Positions 32,457 to 43,699 of a stretch of DNA of 64,000 bases are shown here, piece after piece. This DNA is from Epiperipatus broadwayi (Eukaryota; Onychophora; Udeonychophora; Euonychophora; Peripatidae). A program made the translations under genes and the position numbers. The stretch is taken from the NCBI GenBank assembly GCA_028023455.1, contig JAQFVV010012446.1, positions 4,839,501 to 4,903,500 of the forward strand, written 5' to 3'. Position 1 is the first letter of the stretch. Every line of letters begins with the position of its first letter. The notes under the pieces are model-generated. The model was not told the origin of the DNA, did not search any database, and was given only the letters and a program-made list of their open reading frames with translations.

Positions 32457-33152
32457 GATCATTGCCAAATGAAACATTTCCATTTAACAAAAGAAATTTA
32501 ATTAATGCAAACTGTAATTAAATTTACTGGGTCAAAATGGAACTTATCAGATTGATAATAAAATCACCACCTGTAACTTTCCTATTGGCTGAAATACTCC
32601 AGAAATAACAAAAAAAGGGAAAAGTGTAAAACTTTTAAAAGAACAGAAACATGCTCTTTTTTTCTTCATTCGGAAATCAGTTGAAGCAGCGGGAGAAAAT
32701 CAGCAGGGGACATTTTCTCCAGGAACTCGGCTCCTGCAAGTCACCAAGCCAACTAGAGACTTTGAAACAGATCACCCCAATCTTATGTTTTTAGTATGCC
32801 TCAAGGGCCTCCCTAGTAGAAATCCGCTTATTATTTTGTGTATCTAATGTGGTATATTGTACTAGCAGTAATTCAATGAAGGTTCTTCATTTTATTAACT
32901 TGAATTATGTATATATTTTATAATTAAAATAGTGTAATTATAAGCATTTTGAGTTGGCAGTTTATTGTATCCTCCATTATACTATGAAAATTAGTTGCAC
33001 TCTTACTCTTAAATAAAATAAGATTTTTCTCATAAGGGAATTAGGAACTACGAACAACAAAGGATCTAATTTTGTCTTTTTGTGATAATATATTTTTGAT
33101 ACAATTATGTCTATTGGAACCAGTAATTCAAATGATGAGCTAAAAATAAATA
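32457..33152. other. Unassigned stretch with a GC-richer island
   Basis: 32660-32830 is clearly less AT-rich (AGCAGCGGGAGAAAATCAGC, GGAACTCGGCTCCTGCAAG). Two overlapping plus frames of about 47 and 55 codons are open through it, but neither shows a motif, and no convincing acceptor/donor pair brackets it. The rest is AT-rich with nothing recognised. Confidence 0.35.
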
Positions 33153-34479
33153 CAGTGGAGTCACAAACTATGCTATATTTTGTTCTAATCCCCCCTCATG
33201 TTCAATGTACATAGTGTTTGATAGCTCATATTTTGTTAATAAACATTGATTAAAATAGAATACCTATTGTTTATTTAACTATAAGTGTACAGTATTTTTC
33301 AACACACACACACATATATAACACTAACACATATATAAATTAAAATTGTAGTAACAAAATTGTGAATAATAATAATACTTATTATTATTAAAATAAGGGA
33401 ACACATTTACATATATTTTATTGAGTAATTATTCATTCATGCATTCACCAAACTGATAAAAATAAGGAAGGGGGGCTGTATTTTTACTTGTAAAACAAAG
33501 TTAATAGCAAAATTTTTGACTTTCGCTCTATTAAATATACTCTGGGCAATATTCTTTTTCCAATAACTTTTTTCTTTTATGGAAATATAATAGTGATCTT
33601 GTTATCAAGAAATTAGAATCTCTCTACTTAATTTAATGTTTTAAAATTAATATTAACTTTAAATATGTTCTGAAATTTTGGAAAACTTTTAGCATTACGT
33701 TCAGAAAATATTTTATTATATAAAATACTGCACATTCAATTCAGAAAGGACAAGAAAGGAAGGATAAAATATATGTTGATTTAACATAAGCTGAATAATT
33801 TTATTAGTATAAGTAATCATGTATGGCACTCAGAGTAAAAAAAATGACTGCCAAATATTGTAAAAGTAGTGAACTGTAGAGATTTTTTTAAGTTTGTTTA
33901 TTTACATTTTTAGATCCTGATTTAATTTGTGATCACGGCCATTTTGAAATCTAAAAACCACCGCTGACACATCCAACTGATAAATGGCATAAATATTGAA
34001 TAAAAGTAAATTTATATTTTAGAAATTATAAACTAGTAAAAATAATATGCTTTATTTTATTAGGGATTTTTTTTTTTAACCTTCGTAAAATATTTGAAAT
34101 ATGACGTGCAAAGCCAGCAGAATATGCGAGAGGAGGAAGAATGGTTTGGCCAATCTGAAAGATCATCCAAAAGATGCAGAAGTCTGATCAAACCAAGCTT
34201 ATAATTTCCAAATACTAAAAGTTTATACTATATACCCATATGATATAAAGCATATTATTTTTACTAGCTTATAATTTTTAAAATATGAATTTAAAGTACT
34301 TTTATTCAATATTTGTGTCATTTATTGTTTGCATGTGTCAGCAATGTTTTTGGCTGGTCTTTAGATTTCAAAATGGCCGTGAGCACAAACAAAATTAGCA
34401 TCCATTTTTATTTATTTGTTTACATTTCTTTTGGATAACATATGATTAGAGGTACAGTTTAATTTGTGACTCCACTGTA
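33151..34479. mobile_element. TA-flanked TIR element (Tc1/mariner/pogo type)
   Basis: CAGTGGAGTCACAAA at 33153 and its complement TTTGTGACTCCACTG ending at 34477, each next to TA (33151-33152 and 34478-34479), as in Tc1/mariner insertions. Inside, a second inverted repeat joins 33895-34055 and 34240-34440 (CACGGCCATTTTGAAATCTA and complement; AACTAGTAAAAATAATATGC and complement). No transposase is readable. A central 34100-34200 patch (GCCAGCAGAATATGCGAGAG) is less AT-rich but has no motif. CACGGCCGCCATTTTGAA at 22095 is a fragment of the same arm. Confidence 0.75.
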
Positions 34480-34769
34480 TTCAATTGTTTTAAATGAAAG
34501 TTTAAATAGAAAAATTTTTAATTAGTCCTGCTTAGGTTAAAAATCTTAAGTATACTTTAATTGTTGATGACGTAATCATTTCTCATGTAGATAAGTCAGG
34601 TTGTTTTGTCATTATGAAAAAGAAATTATTTTTAAAAAAAAGTTGATAAAGAAATGTTAACAATTTTGTTTTTTATCTTGATTGAAATGAAATTAATAGT
34701 CATTATGAAGAAAATACAACATTATTTTTTTAATAGAATGGAGTGTTTAAAATGCAGTCTAAATGTATA

Positions 34770-35290
34770 TTAATCATTTTTATTAGTCATTTATTAAGAC
34801 TAGAGATTATCCAATGATGAGTAATATTTTTTAAAAATAATTTTTGCTACACCACTCTCACACAAGGTGGGGATTGGTTTCTGTCCACTTTTAACAACTT
34901 GTGGAGGGATATATACAAGTTATTAAAAGCTGATCTACCTTGTGTGAGAGGTCTAAATTTCAGTTTTCATAAATATCTTACTTAGTTGATATGAAATCAT
35001 TTGAATAGCATCTCTGTAGTGTATTTTTTACTACACCACTCTCATACAAGGTAGGGACTGGTTTCACTTCACTTCTACCACATTGAAACCAGCCTTACCT
35101 TGTGTATACATCCCTTCACAAGGTTTTGGAAGCAAATAGAAACCAGTAAACATTCCTTTACAAGGTGTTAAAAGTGGATAGAAACCAATCCCTGCTTCGT
35201 GTGAGACTGGTATAGTAAAAATTACACTACAGAAATGCTATACGAATAATTTCATATCAATTAAGTAAGATATTTATGAATATTGAAATT
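34770..35290. repeat. Family H/A2 element copies without ribozyme, partly palindromic
   Basis: ACCACTCTCACACAAGGTGG, GGTTTCTGTCCACTTTTAA and TTGTGGAGGGATATA match the leading part of the A-type elements at 52840, 54290 and 54820. From 34945 to 35290 the ends form an inverted repeat (CATAAATATCTTACTTAGTTG and complement; CTCTGTAGTGTA and complement). The ribozyme-bearing part is deleted. Confidence 0.65.
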
Positions 35291-35513
35291 AAGATTTAGA
35301 TTTGATTTTATTGTGAATGTTATTGAAGAAATTTTGAGGTTCATGAATAATTTTTTAAAATAATTTATCAATTTTGGGAAATATAATAATTCATCTTCGT
35401 TTGAGCCTTTTGATAAGATTAATAGTTTTAAAATGGGAAATGATTAGATGATATAGTAATGTAGATATTGAAAATATGTATAAATCTGTTAATAAATCAA
35501 ATACCATCAGTCT

Positions 35514-35606
35514 TGCATTGGTGGTCGAGAGGTCAGCGTGACTGCTTTGCACTTGCAGGCAGTTGCCCAGGTTGCGGGTTCGCATCCCAGCTGATGCTAT
35601 GACACC
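35514..35606 (+). mobile_element. tRNA-headed SINE S4, no tail
   Basis: GCATTGGTGGTCGAGAGGTC, CTTGCAGGCAGTTGCC, GCGGGTTCGCATCCCAGC, TGATGCTATGACAC. The acceptor-like halves GCATTGG and CTGATGC still pair with one mismatch. The A-tail is absent; followed directly by PLE RT sequence. Same subfamily as S5. Confidence 0.8.
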
Positions 35607-35624
35607 TAACATCATTAAAGATTT

Positions 35625-36250
35625 GCTTTTGTTATTGGGAAATTCTATGTATTTTATTTACAATAGTAGGTTTTAATATACATTAAGATTTATCTAATCT
35701 TGTGTTAAGATTTGCAGAGGTCACTACTGTCGTTTTTTCAGGCACATGATCTTAAGGTTATAGCCTTAATATATATTACTTTACATAAGGAGTAACAATT
35801 AATTAATAGTAAGTTTTATGATATAAAAGGTGGATAATAGGTTATATTATTTCTCCTTTAACTTGTTTGCTTTGCATTAATTATTTGGAAGACAAAATTA
35901 TTAATTATGTTTAATGTTTGTTAGATATATTGAAGATAATTTGTTTCTAGTTGAAAAGAATAAATTTAAAAAATTGCCATATAAATTTAATAGTTTTGAT
36001 CCTTTTTATAAAATATATTTTAGAAGAAAAAAGCATTAGATTTTGTTGAATTAAAGCTTTTAGATTTTTTTAGTGATAAGAGATTTAAAAAATAATTGTT
36101 TGTTATCGAGATCAAATAGTTCTAAAAAGATTGCTTTGATTCAAAAAAGTTATATAAGGATTACTTGAGTGTTGGCTATTCAGATAAATTGATTAAGATT
36201 ATTTTATTTAATAGAATAATAATAAATATTAAAGTTGGGATAGGTAAAGA
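35625..36250 (+). pseudogene. Penelope-like reverse transcriptase, second copy
   Basis: Opposite orientation to 31655-32100 but the same protein region: GNSMYFIYNSRF at 35637, a gap, then after 35810 KFYDIKGG, INYLEDKIINYV, and RYIEDNLFLVEKNKF followed by KLPYKFNSFDPF near 35930. RYIED stands where PLE RTs have RYVDD, so the second catalytic Asp column is shifted to Glu-Asp. ELKLLDFF follows (LxFLD block), then VGYSDKLIKIILFNRI near 36175. Stops interrupt it. Confidence 0.75.
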
Positions 36251-36514
36251 AATATGAATTTATTTCTTTGCTTTTTCAATTATCTTATCAAGTTTTAAAA
36301 AGAATGTTGATTTGTTTGGAAATAAAATAATAGAAAGGTAAATTACGGGTGCTATAAGGAAGGCGCATTCTATCATAAGGATCCCAATGCACTGTTCCAA
36401 GTTCTGAAGTACCTTATTAACAAAGATTTAAAAGTAGCCTGGGATTATTGGATAAGATGGCACAGGATAGGGATTTATTAAGCATTAATCCCTGGCATTT
36501 ATTAGTTACTAAAG

Positions 36515-36751
36515 CATACAGTAGGTGGCATAGAGATTATATATATATATTGTTAAAAGGAGGTTGCCTTGACAACAGTTTGATGTTGATTGTTATCTGT
36601 ATTGGGATTGTCTAAGTGTTGACTGGTTTCTACAGTAGGTGGCATAGAGATTATATATATATATATTGTTAAAAGGAGGTTGCCTTGACAACAGTTTGAA
36701 ATTGTTGATTGTTATCTGTATTGGGTTGTCTAAGTGTTGACTGGTTTCTAA
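36515..36751. repeat. Tandem duplication, about 118 bp x 2
   Basis: Unit from CAGTAGGTGGCATAGAG to GTTGACTGGTTTCTA, copies 36515-36633 and 36634-36751, differing by a few bases and the (TA)n length. Confidence 0.9.
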
Positions 36752-36772
36752 TGGTTATACATATTATATATA

Positions 36773-36918
36773 CTAATAAAATAAAAAGCACAATTACTTC
36801 TCAATAAAGCTGATTTAATATTTCAACAAGCAGACTGATGAAAAACCAGTCTGCTGGTTGAAGTATTAGAGCAGCTTTATAGAGAAGTAATTGTGTGTTT
36901 TTTCTTTTATTAGTATTT
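36773..36918. repeat. Palindrome with hammerhead-like centre
   Basis: Arms TACTAATAAAA...AGCACAATTACTTCTC and complement. Near the centre, 36834-36876 reads CTGATGA, AA, AACCAGTCTGCTGGTT, GAAGT. CTGATGA, hairpin and GAA are arranged as in a hammerhead, but two extra A precede the stem, 15.1 is G, and no helix I partner is seen. Confidence 0.7.
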
Positions 36919-39128
36919 TTTATATTACCTTGACTTAGTTCATATATTCATTATTTTCATATATATATATATACTCCTAAAACAAGAAGTAATAACTCAT
37001 ATTTAATAATAATAAATTAAAAATAATGAGGAGCTTTTGAACTCTTTTATTTGAGATTTCTACCAACAAAAACTTAAAAAAATTAGGATTATTGAACTGT
37101 AATAAGTAAAGGTGATCTTGGCTAATTAAACTGTACAATGGATGTTCGCCACTGTGTTTGTCTTAGTTTTCCATTTTCATGTGTCTCAACTATTTGTTCA
37201 TATTTATTTTCTCAAAAACATTTTATTGAGCATGTGTTACATATTAAAATTAAATACAATATTAAGAAAATTAATTATAAGTTATTGTTGTGTTTAAAAA
37301 ATATTGCTACATCGCTTATAAATTCTATTTCACAACATATAATGATACTTTGGTATTAGTACTGTTATGACATATTACTTCAATAACCTATTACTTTAAG
37401 TTTGTGATGTTTAAGATAGCATCTCCAAATAATGACCAGACAAAGTTAATCGATAAAATTTTTCTGCAGCTAGCATGGAGGCATTATTTTAAACATATCA
37501 CAAACTTAGAATAATATCATAGCATGTGTAATATGAAAAAATAATGGAGACGTATATTAAGTATGTAAAAAAGGCAAAAAGCATTAAAAAATTAAGTAAA
37601 CAGGTATTTATGAGTTGTGCATTTATTGGATGACACTGCATGACACCTAAAACATTCTTTCCCCTTCCTGCATGGTGCATAAACCATGTGTTCAATCTAC
37701 AAAAAAAAAATGCAAACTGTAACTTTAAAGTAGCGAAGTGTCACTTTAAGATAATATTTTAAAAAATATTTCAAAAGAAAAACAAATATTTCTGGAAGTA
37801 AAAAAAAAACCAAACATTTAAGATTTTAAAATGTTTCGCAAAAACAAATATAACAATGTTTAACTAGAAATGTATTTTAATTTTAAAAAATTGTGTACAA
37901 ATGATAAAAATTACTATGGTGGCTGAACCATGTATGTTTTCTAGAGTGGAAAATAATCTCTGAAAAAAATCTCAGTGAAGGATCAAAGTGTTAGCATGGA
38001 CAATGTAATAACACAAAATCTTGCAGGCAGCATGTTTTTTAATCTTGCAGGTGACCACACACATGTCTTAATTATTTACATGGATTATTCATGCCAGTAT
38101 TTTGTATGCCATCACATTGTTAACTTAAACTTTGAATAAATATTACTGGATGGAAACATCATCAGAGTAATACATTTTAGCAGGACTAATACCAATGTAC
38201 CCACATTATTATTTTTTTATGTATAAGACAGCATATGAACGACAACATTTTATTACATTTAGTGTAATATTATTTTTGAGCTTTTACATTACTTGTTTTT
38301 TTTTTGTGGAAATGATTAAAAATTTGGGATCTTCCAATGACAGAAGAAACAAAAAGCATAGGAGAACTATAAGACAACACATCGATTCTTATTTAGCAGA
38401 ATTTATATTGCACTGATTGTATAAAGATGAAGATGCATTTGTGGCCATGATGCAGACTATTAAGGATGTATGTCTGATGACATAAAAAAACTATGTTTAC
38501 AACTCACCTTTGTGCAATAATTTGTAGTCAGCTATATTGCAAGATTTTTTTGATGCGCCTGTAAATGGATAATTAAAACGAACATGACTGCCAAATAAAT
38601 TTCTACAAAAGTACCAAATCAAAATGCAATATAGACATGTTTTGTTAATTACATTGTGTTAGTTAATTATATTATTGAAAAAAAAAGGTGGATGTCATTG
38701 AACACTCACACTGGAAAAAAAATTGCTCATGATTTTTGGGATAACAAAAAATTGATATATCAGTTACCAAAAACATCGATGCATGTTAAAAATGAAAGCA
38801 TAAGAAAGTATCTATAGAATAAATAAAGATAAAATAATAAAATATACAAAGCTGCATTTGCAAAAACTTTATTCACATCATAAGAAAGAGAAAAACAGAG
38901 AACCTTTACACAGGAAGTCACCAACATATCCATTAACAATTAATATTAACAATAACATTAATATTAGTATTTAAATGATAAAAAACCAAATACATCAATA
39001 TAGAATTTTATTACGGTTGGCACTGCAACTGCAAATCATGAGAGGAGTGATCAAAAAGTGGGGAATGGAAAGGGAAGGTGATGTGCATTGTGACTCCTCC
39101 TTAAATGAAGTCAAGAATCTCTCAGCAA
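36919..39128. other. AT-rich DNA, nothing recognised
   Basis: Frames at 37138-37359, 38195-38416 (plus) and 37498-37695 (minus) show no motif. A short 17-bp inverted pair (TAAGTTTGTGATGTTTA at 37396, complement at 37493) frames a 115-bp interval. The SSNDRRNKKHRRTIRQHID stretch near 38350 is suggestive of a basic domain but unidentifiable. Confidence 0.4.
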
Positions 39129-39580
39129 CTATGCCCAGAGAAACCTGTTAGCCACTTTATCTTCCCTTTCCATTCCCCACCCTAAGTTTTTCCATAATCT
39201 GCTCCATCCCATTTCCACAACATAATCTTTGTCAATTCTATGGCCTTTATATTTAAATCCCACTTTATCTTTTCCCAAACCCAACATAAAAACCAATAAC
39301 CCACTTTCTGTATAATCACTTTGTTCATATTTATTCTTCCATAACTTCATTTTTGTACCCTTTCTGTTTTCAATCATTTACATTCAATTAACAGATGCCT
39401 AATATTTTCTATTCCTTCCTTACACAATTTACAGACTAAATCACCCATATTTTTCCACTTACATGTATATTCTCTTATTGCTAGAGATCTCATTCGAGCC
39501 TTAAACAATAAACTACTTTCCTTGCTATTATCATAAATTAACTGAATGTTGCTGCAAAACTCCATAAAATGGAAAGATGG
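39129..39580 (-). pseudogene. LINE carboxy terminus with zinc-binding tail
   Basis: Minus frame 39565-39374 reads SLLFKARMRSLAIREYTCKW then LVCKLCKEGIENIRHLLIEC, the CxxC-E-HxLLxC tail typical of I/jockey-like LINE RTs, here with all four C/H ligands present. A second frame (39377-39129) continues with a charged region KMKLWKNKY and MGWSRLWKNLGW. No RT core upstream. It is a different lineage from the 7.8-8.5 kb end. Confidence 0.7.
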
Positions 39581-39712
39581 GGAACCTTAATGTAAGAAGC
39601 AAAGTGGCAAACCTTAATACCAATGTAAGACAGAATTTGATTTATTCAGGGCAGCTAGTCAGTTTTGATCTACAGTTAAAAAGAAGTGTTTTTCTAAAAG
39701 TTTGTTGTAAAT

Positions 39713-40532
39713 TATGGATCTAGAACAACTACATTAGCATGAAATTTTGTTTCAAACTTCAAAACAATGAGGAAAAAACAGATGAAGTGTTAAAATTAGA
39801 TCATGGTAACAGTAGTCATTAGGATGGGTTAGAAATGGGTTGAGTGAGTTCATAATAGTTTTGAATCAGTTGAAAGATAAAAAGAGAGTGTCACATATAT
39901 CAGCATCAAAAAAACAAGGAAAATGTGAAATAATTGGGGTGAATGATTATTATCCTAAAGTTCTGATCATCTCTTATAGTTCCATTCAAAACATTTTACC
40001 AACGTATTTGAAAATGAAGGAAGTGAATGTGAAATTTATCTCACAAATGTTTTGATGGGTGCATAAAAACAGTAATGTTCATCAATTTCATTTAGAATTG
40101 TGCAATTGAGCTGATTCAGACACCAGCTTTTTAATATGAGATGAAATATGGATCTATGATTGAGATCCTGAGACCAAGATTCAGAATATTCACTGGAAAT
40201 CCTTTAATTCTCCCCATGTGAAAAAATGCTTCAATCAAAATCCAATGTCAAGGTGATGAGGTTATGTTGAGATAGATTGAATTGTGTGAGCTGATCTTGG
40301 GTCAAGAAACCCTACAATGAATTATGAATATCATAAGGGCTTATAGGAACATTTAAGAAAATATATGCATAGGAAAAACACCTAAGAAAAAAATCAATAT
40401 TTTGTCTTCCATTATGGCAATCCTGCATATTTCTGTCAAAAACATTACTGTGTATGCTCATTCACTTTATTCACTGAATTTGGGACAATCCAACTTCTGG
40501 ATTTATTTAAATCAAACTAACTCCTCATCCAG
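39713..40532 (+). pseudogene. mariner transposase, truncated by LTR insertion
   Basis: Frames shift repeatedly but blocks are in order: KFCFKLQNNEEKTDEVLKL (N-terminal HTH region); SSIQNILPTYLKMKEVNVKF; DEIWIYD then DPETKIQNIHWKSF (first catalytic Asp in the usual T-D-E-W context, and the YDPETK-QS-W block); NPTMNYEYHKGL; HYGNPAYF standing for HHDNAPAH, with the second catalytic Asp changed to Gly; and HSLYSLNLGQSNFWIYLN for HPPYSPDLAPSDFWLF, with the third Asp changed to Asn. The end is removed exactly where the gypsy LTR begins. Confidence 0.85.
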
Positions 40533-41039
40533 AGAGCAACAATTAATAATAATTTACAAGGATGGTAATAAGATGGCCAAATGTTTGTTTTATTTATATA
40601 ACATAAGGAAATATTTACAAAGTTTTTACATAGCCTAAATAAGGCACAAATAAATATTAAAATGTCATGGCAACCTGTACATAACAAGTCCTGTCTTTGA
40701 CCTACAGAGGCAGCCTCTGAATTTCCCTAACACCATCACCCCTTATTTTTAGTTAATTGGTATTTATGTACACCTTTGAATTTTTGGAGTTTTTCCATAA
40801 TTTAGCATATATGGTATTTTTACAGCCATTTGACCTTATAACATCAAGTATGTAGTTCTGCAATCACATGACTTAAACAACTTTGTTATTCAGTACATTC
40901 TTAATTACAATGGTTTTCCTATCATCCTTTGGGATATGATCTTATTAATTTTACGCCTCTGTATACATTTACTATTTCTCTGTATAGTTAATATTAATAC
41001 TCACACATGCATTGTTTGATTTTTGTTCTACACATATTG
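40533..41039 (-). repeat. 3' LTR, distal part
   Basis: GTTTACATAGCCTAAATAAGG, CAACCTGTACATAACAAG, ATATGGTATTTTTACAGCC and other blocks match 45985-46470 in the same order. The remaining 60 bp of the LTR lie at 42277-42340, past the A insertion. Confidence 0.8.
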
Positions 41040-41159
41040 TACATAAATAATGTTCACAATTTTAGAAAGGGTTTGAATCCAGACTTTCAAGCTCCTTACA
41101 GCTATCCACTGCATCTTATACAACTGATACACATGACTACATATGTGTGAAAAAGATAA

Positions 41160-41222
41160 ATGATCTTCAATGTATGCCTTTTGTGCTGAACCAACACTCA
41201 TCAGTTGGTTCAGACCATCATC
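41160..41222 (-). ncRNA. Hammerhead motif A4
   Basis: CTGATGA at plus 41198-41204; stem II GTGTTGGTTCAGCAC (one wobble); outer helix I ATGGTC/GATCAT pairs with a wobble. G12 is A and the segment around helix III is changed to AGGCATAC. Confidence 0.7.
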
Positions 41223-41619
41223 TCCCCACACATATATAATCAAGTACTCAGTTTATATTAAGATAACAAATCTTCAAACTTTAATTGACAGGTTTCAATC
41301 TTCCACACTCTTCAGCCATTCTTATCATTGAAAATCTGATGATGGAATGCTTAAAATCATTGTTGATGCCAACATTATTGTCATACTCATTTTGATTTTA
41401 AATAACTCTGACCCCTGCATAAGGAATCTTCATGTCCATTTACAGACCCAGAAGAAGAATGGGCAGAATACAGGCTGAATATGTAATATTTAAATTTGAG
41501 TATATTGCTTATACTAAACAATGTTATTAGAATTTGAACTTAGACTTTCAAGCTTCTTACAGCTATCCACTCCATTTTTAACAACCAATACACATGATTA
41601 CATGCATGTAAAAAGATAA

Positions 41620-41682
41620 ACAATCTTCAATATATGTATTTTGTGCTGAATCAGTACTCATCAGTTGGTTCAGATCATCATC
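41620..41682 (-). ncRNA. Hammerhead motif A5
   Basis: CTGATGA at plus 41658-41664; stem II GTACTGATTCAGCAC with one mismatch; G12 is A; helix III/cleavage part ATACATATA is as in A7; outer helix I pairs ATGATC/GATTGT using wobbles. Confidence 0.7.
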
Positions 41683-42080
41683 TCCCACACCCCTATATAA
41701 TCAGTGCTCAGTTATATTAAGATAACAAATCTTCAAACTTTAATGGACAGGTTTCAATCTTCCATACTCTTCAGCCATTCTTATCATTGAAAATCTGATG
41801 ATGGAATGCTCAAAGCCATTGTTGATGCCAACATATTATATATTCAGCCTGTTTCCTGCCCATTCCTCTTCTGGGTATGTAAATGGTCAGAGTGACTTAA
41901 AGTCAACATGGGTATGACAATAATATTGGCATCAAAAGAGATTTGAACATTCCATCAACAGATTTTCAATAGTATGGATGGTTGAAGATTTGGAGAGTGG
42001 ATAAGATTTAAGCCTGTCCATTAAAATTTGAATATTAGCTATCTTAATACAAATTGAGCACTGATTATATATGTGTGGGA

Positions 42081-42144
42081 GATGATGATCAGGACCAATT
42101 GATGAATGCTGGTTCAGCATGAAATACTATATTGGAGATCATTT
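42081..42144 (+). ncRNA. Hammerhead motif A6
   Basis: GATGATGATCAGGACCAA, TTGATGA (42099-42105), ATGCTGGTTCAGCAT, GAA (42121-42123), ATACTAT, A, TTGGAGATCATT. GAA, stem II and both helix I blocks are perfect; the only core defect is C3 to T. Confidence 0.8.
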
Positions 42145-42340
42145 ATATTTTTCACATGTATATGTTCATGTGTATCGTTTGCATAAGATGAAGAGGATAG
42201 CTGTGGAGCTTGAAAGTCTGAGTCCAAATCCCTTCTAATTATATTAAGTTCAGTATAGACAATATACTTGTACTTAAATAATATACAATTTAAATTACAT
42301 GTAATTACTTGCTACTTCCATGACCTTGGACACTTTACCA

Positions 42341-43450
42341 TGGTGCTTTACCTAACAAAGTCTTTGAGATGAGCAGGAGGATTTCTCTTTGTTGTCAGAT
42401 GCTGTTGGCCCTTATGGTGCTTCAGCAGTGATTTTGGTTTGATTGTCTCTTTGTCAGGAGAGTCTTTGCATTCTACAACTTTATGGTTGTGGATCTCAGA
42501 GCTTATTGATACTATAGTTCCGGCTTCACTGTTGGTGTCACATTTTTCTTCATTATTTATGGTTGCAGGATATTACTTTCTTAATTGATTTGTATGTCTC
42601 CATAGTATTATACTCCCTTCCCTCTATATTTCTGCAAGTTGATTTGCAATATCTCTCATAATGTTTGCTTTTTCCTAATTCTTTTTTAATTTGTTAAGTG
42701 ATCAAATGTTTTATTTTGAACTTATTTTTAAAAATTACTTTCTCATCAGTTTTCTGTCAGGTAGGTACCAAAATTTGACAATTTATTTCTTAATTTTCTT
42801 CAGCTGGGTTTTCCCAGTGGCTATTAGTGGTGTACAATGTTCATGGAACACTATTTCAATTAAGACTTCATGTACATTTTCAGTTTTAACCTTACTTATA
42901 CTTTTTTGTCATAGTTTGTACTACCTTATCTTTGACTCCATTTGGCTTGGAGTGGTATGGAGGTATTTTTATGCATTTTATTCCTTATTCATTCATAAAA
43001 TCTTTAAACTTTCCTGAGCAAAAAGTTGTACTACTATTGGACACAAGGATCTTCAGTATTCTGTGTGTTTGCCCAATGAGTAAACAAGACTACCACTGCT
43101 AGATAGTAATGTCCCTTCCAAGGACCAGCATGATCACTGTGAATTCTTTTCTAGCCTTTTTCAGGCATTGGTCATAGAATGTATTTCTTTGGCAGTTAGT
43201 TAACAGTTGTTTGACGCTCTTCACATCTTATTTATTTTTGACCATCATACATAGCTGTGTCATTTTTATCTTAACTATTCCTGGGTGACTTGTAATAATC
43301 TAAGTACCTATTCACAATAATAGTTGGGTATTAATGTTTTCTCATCCATCAATATTCATACTTTATTTATGGACAGCCTGATATGTAATTTCTGCAGTCG
43401 AATAAATAAGTAGGGAGGACATCTAATAAATCATTTACTTCCCATCCAAT
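42341..43450 (-). pseudogene. Gypsy integrase relic
   Basis: Minus strand near 43045-42940: TTFCSGKFKDFMNE, stop, GIKCIKIPPYHSKPNGVKDK. This is the integrase core end (FxSxxFxxFxxxxGIxHixxxPYHPxSNGxxE); the catalytic Glu of the SNG-x2-E block is replaced by Lys-Asp. Other integrase blocks are scattered over 43100-43450 in shifting frames. Confidence 0.75.
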
Positions 43451-43699
43451 TTTTTAGGATTTTGTAACCTGAGTTTGCATTAGTCCATTCTCCTATTGTT
43501 GTGCTATTGATATTTTTTGATGGCAATTGATTGATACAATTTATGTAGTTTTCTGTCCTAAGTGATTCAGCTTTACTTAGACATCGAGATAATGCACATC
43601 ATGTGACATATTTTTGCCTTTTCATATGTGGTCTTAATTATATCCTGATAGAAATTTTAGCTAACATATCATTTGAGGGATTAAATGACGAGGAGCTGT

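Larger units (their letters stand above)
41040..42276. mobile_element. Family A cluster inserted in the gypsy 3' LTR
   Basis: Three A units: antisense 41040-41380, antisense 41520-41830, sense 41840-42260. Units are separated by a linker with CATTCTTCTTCTGGGT-like blocks (complement near 41450; sense near 41850). LTR homology stops near 41040 and resumes near 42277; GTACATAAATAAT and GTACTTAAATAAT on either side suggest a target duplication of about 13-20 bp with mutations. Carries three hammerhead motifs (A4, A5, A6). Confidence 0.75.

Noticed and set aside
34100-34200. Host exon in the centre of the TIR element
   Set aside because: Three partly open short frames but no splice-site pair or domain; noted only as an odd-composition patch.
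33151-34479. A mariner or pogo transposase gene inside the TIR element
   Set aside because: No catalytic motif found in any frame; only the ends and TA flank support the class.
42691-43017. 108-codon plus-strand open frame
   Set aside because: Antisense to the gypsy integrase block; the minus-strand reading has the real motif.
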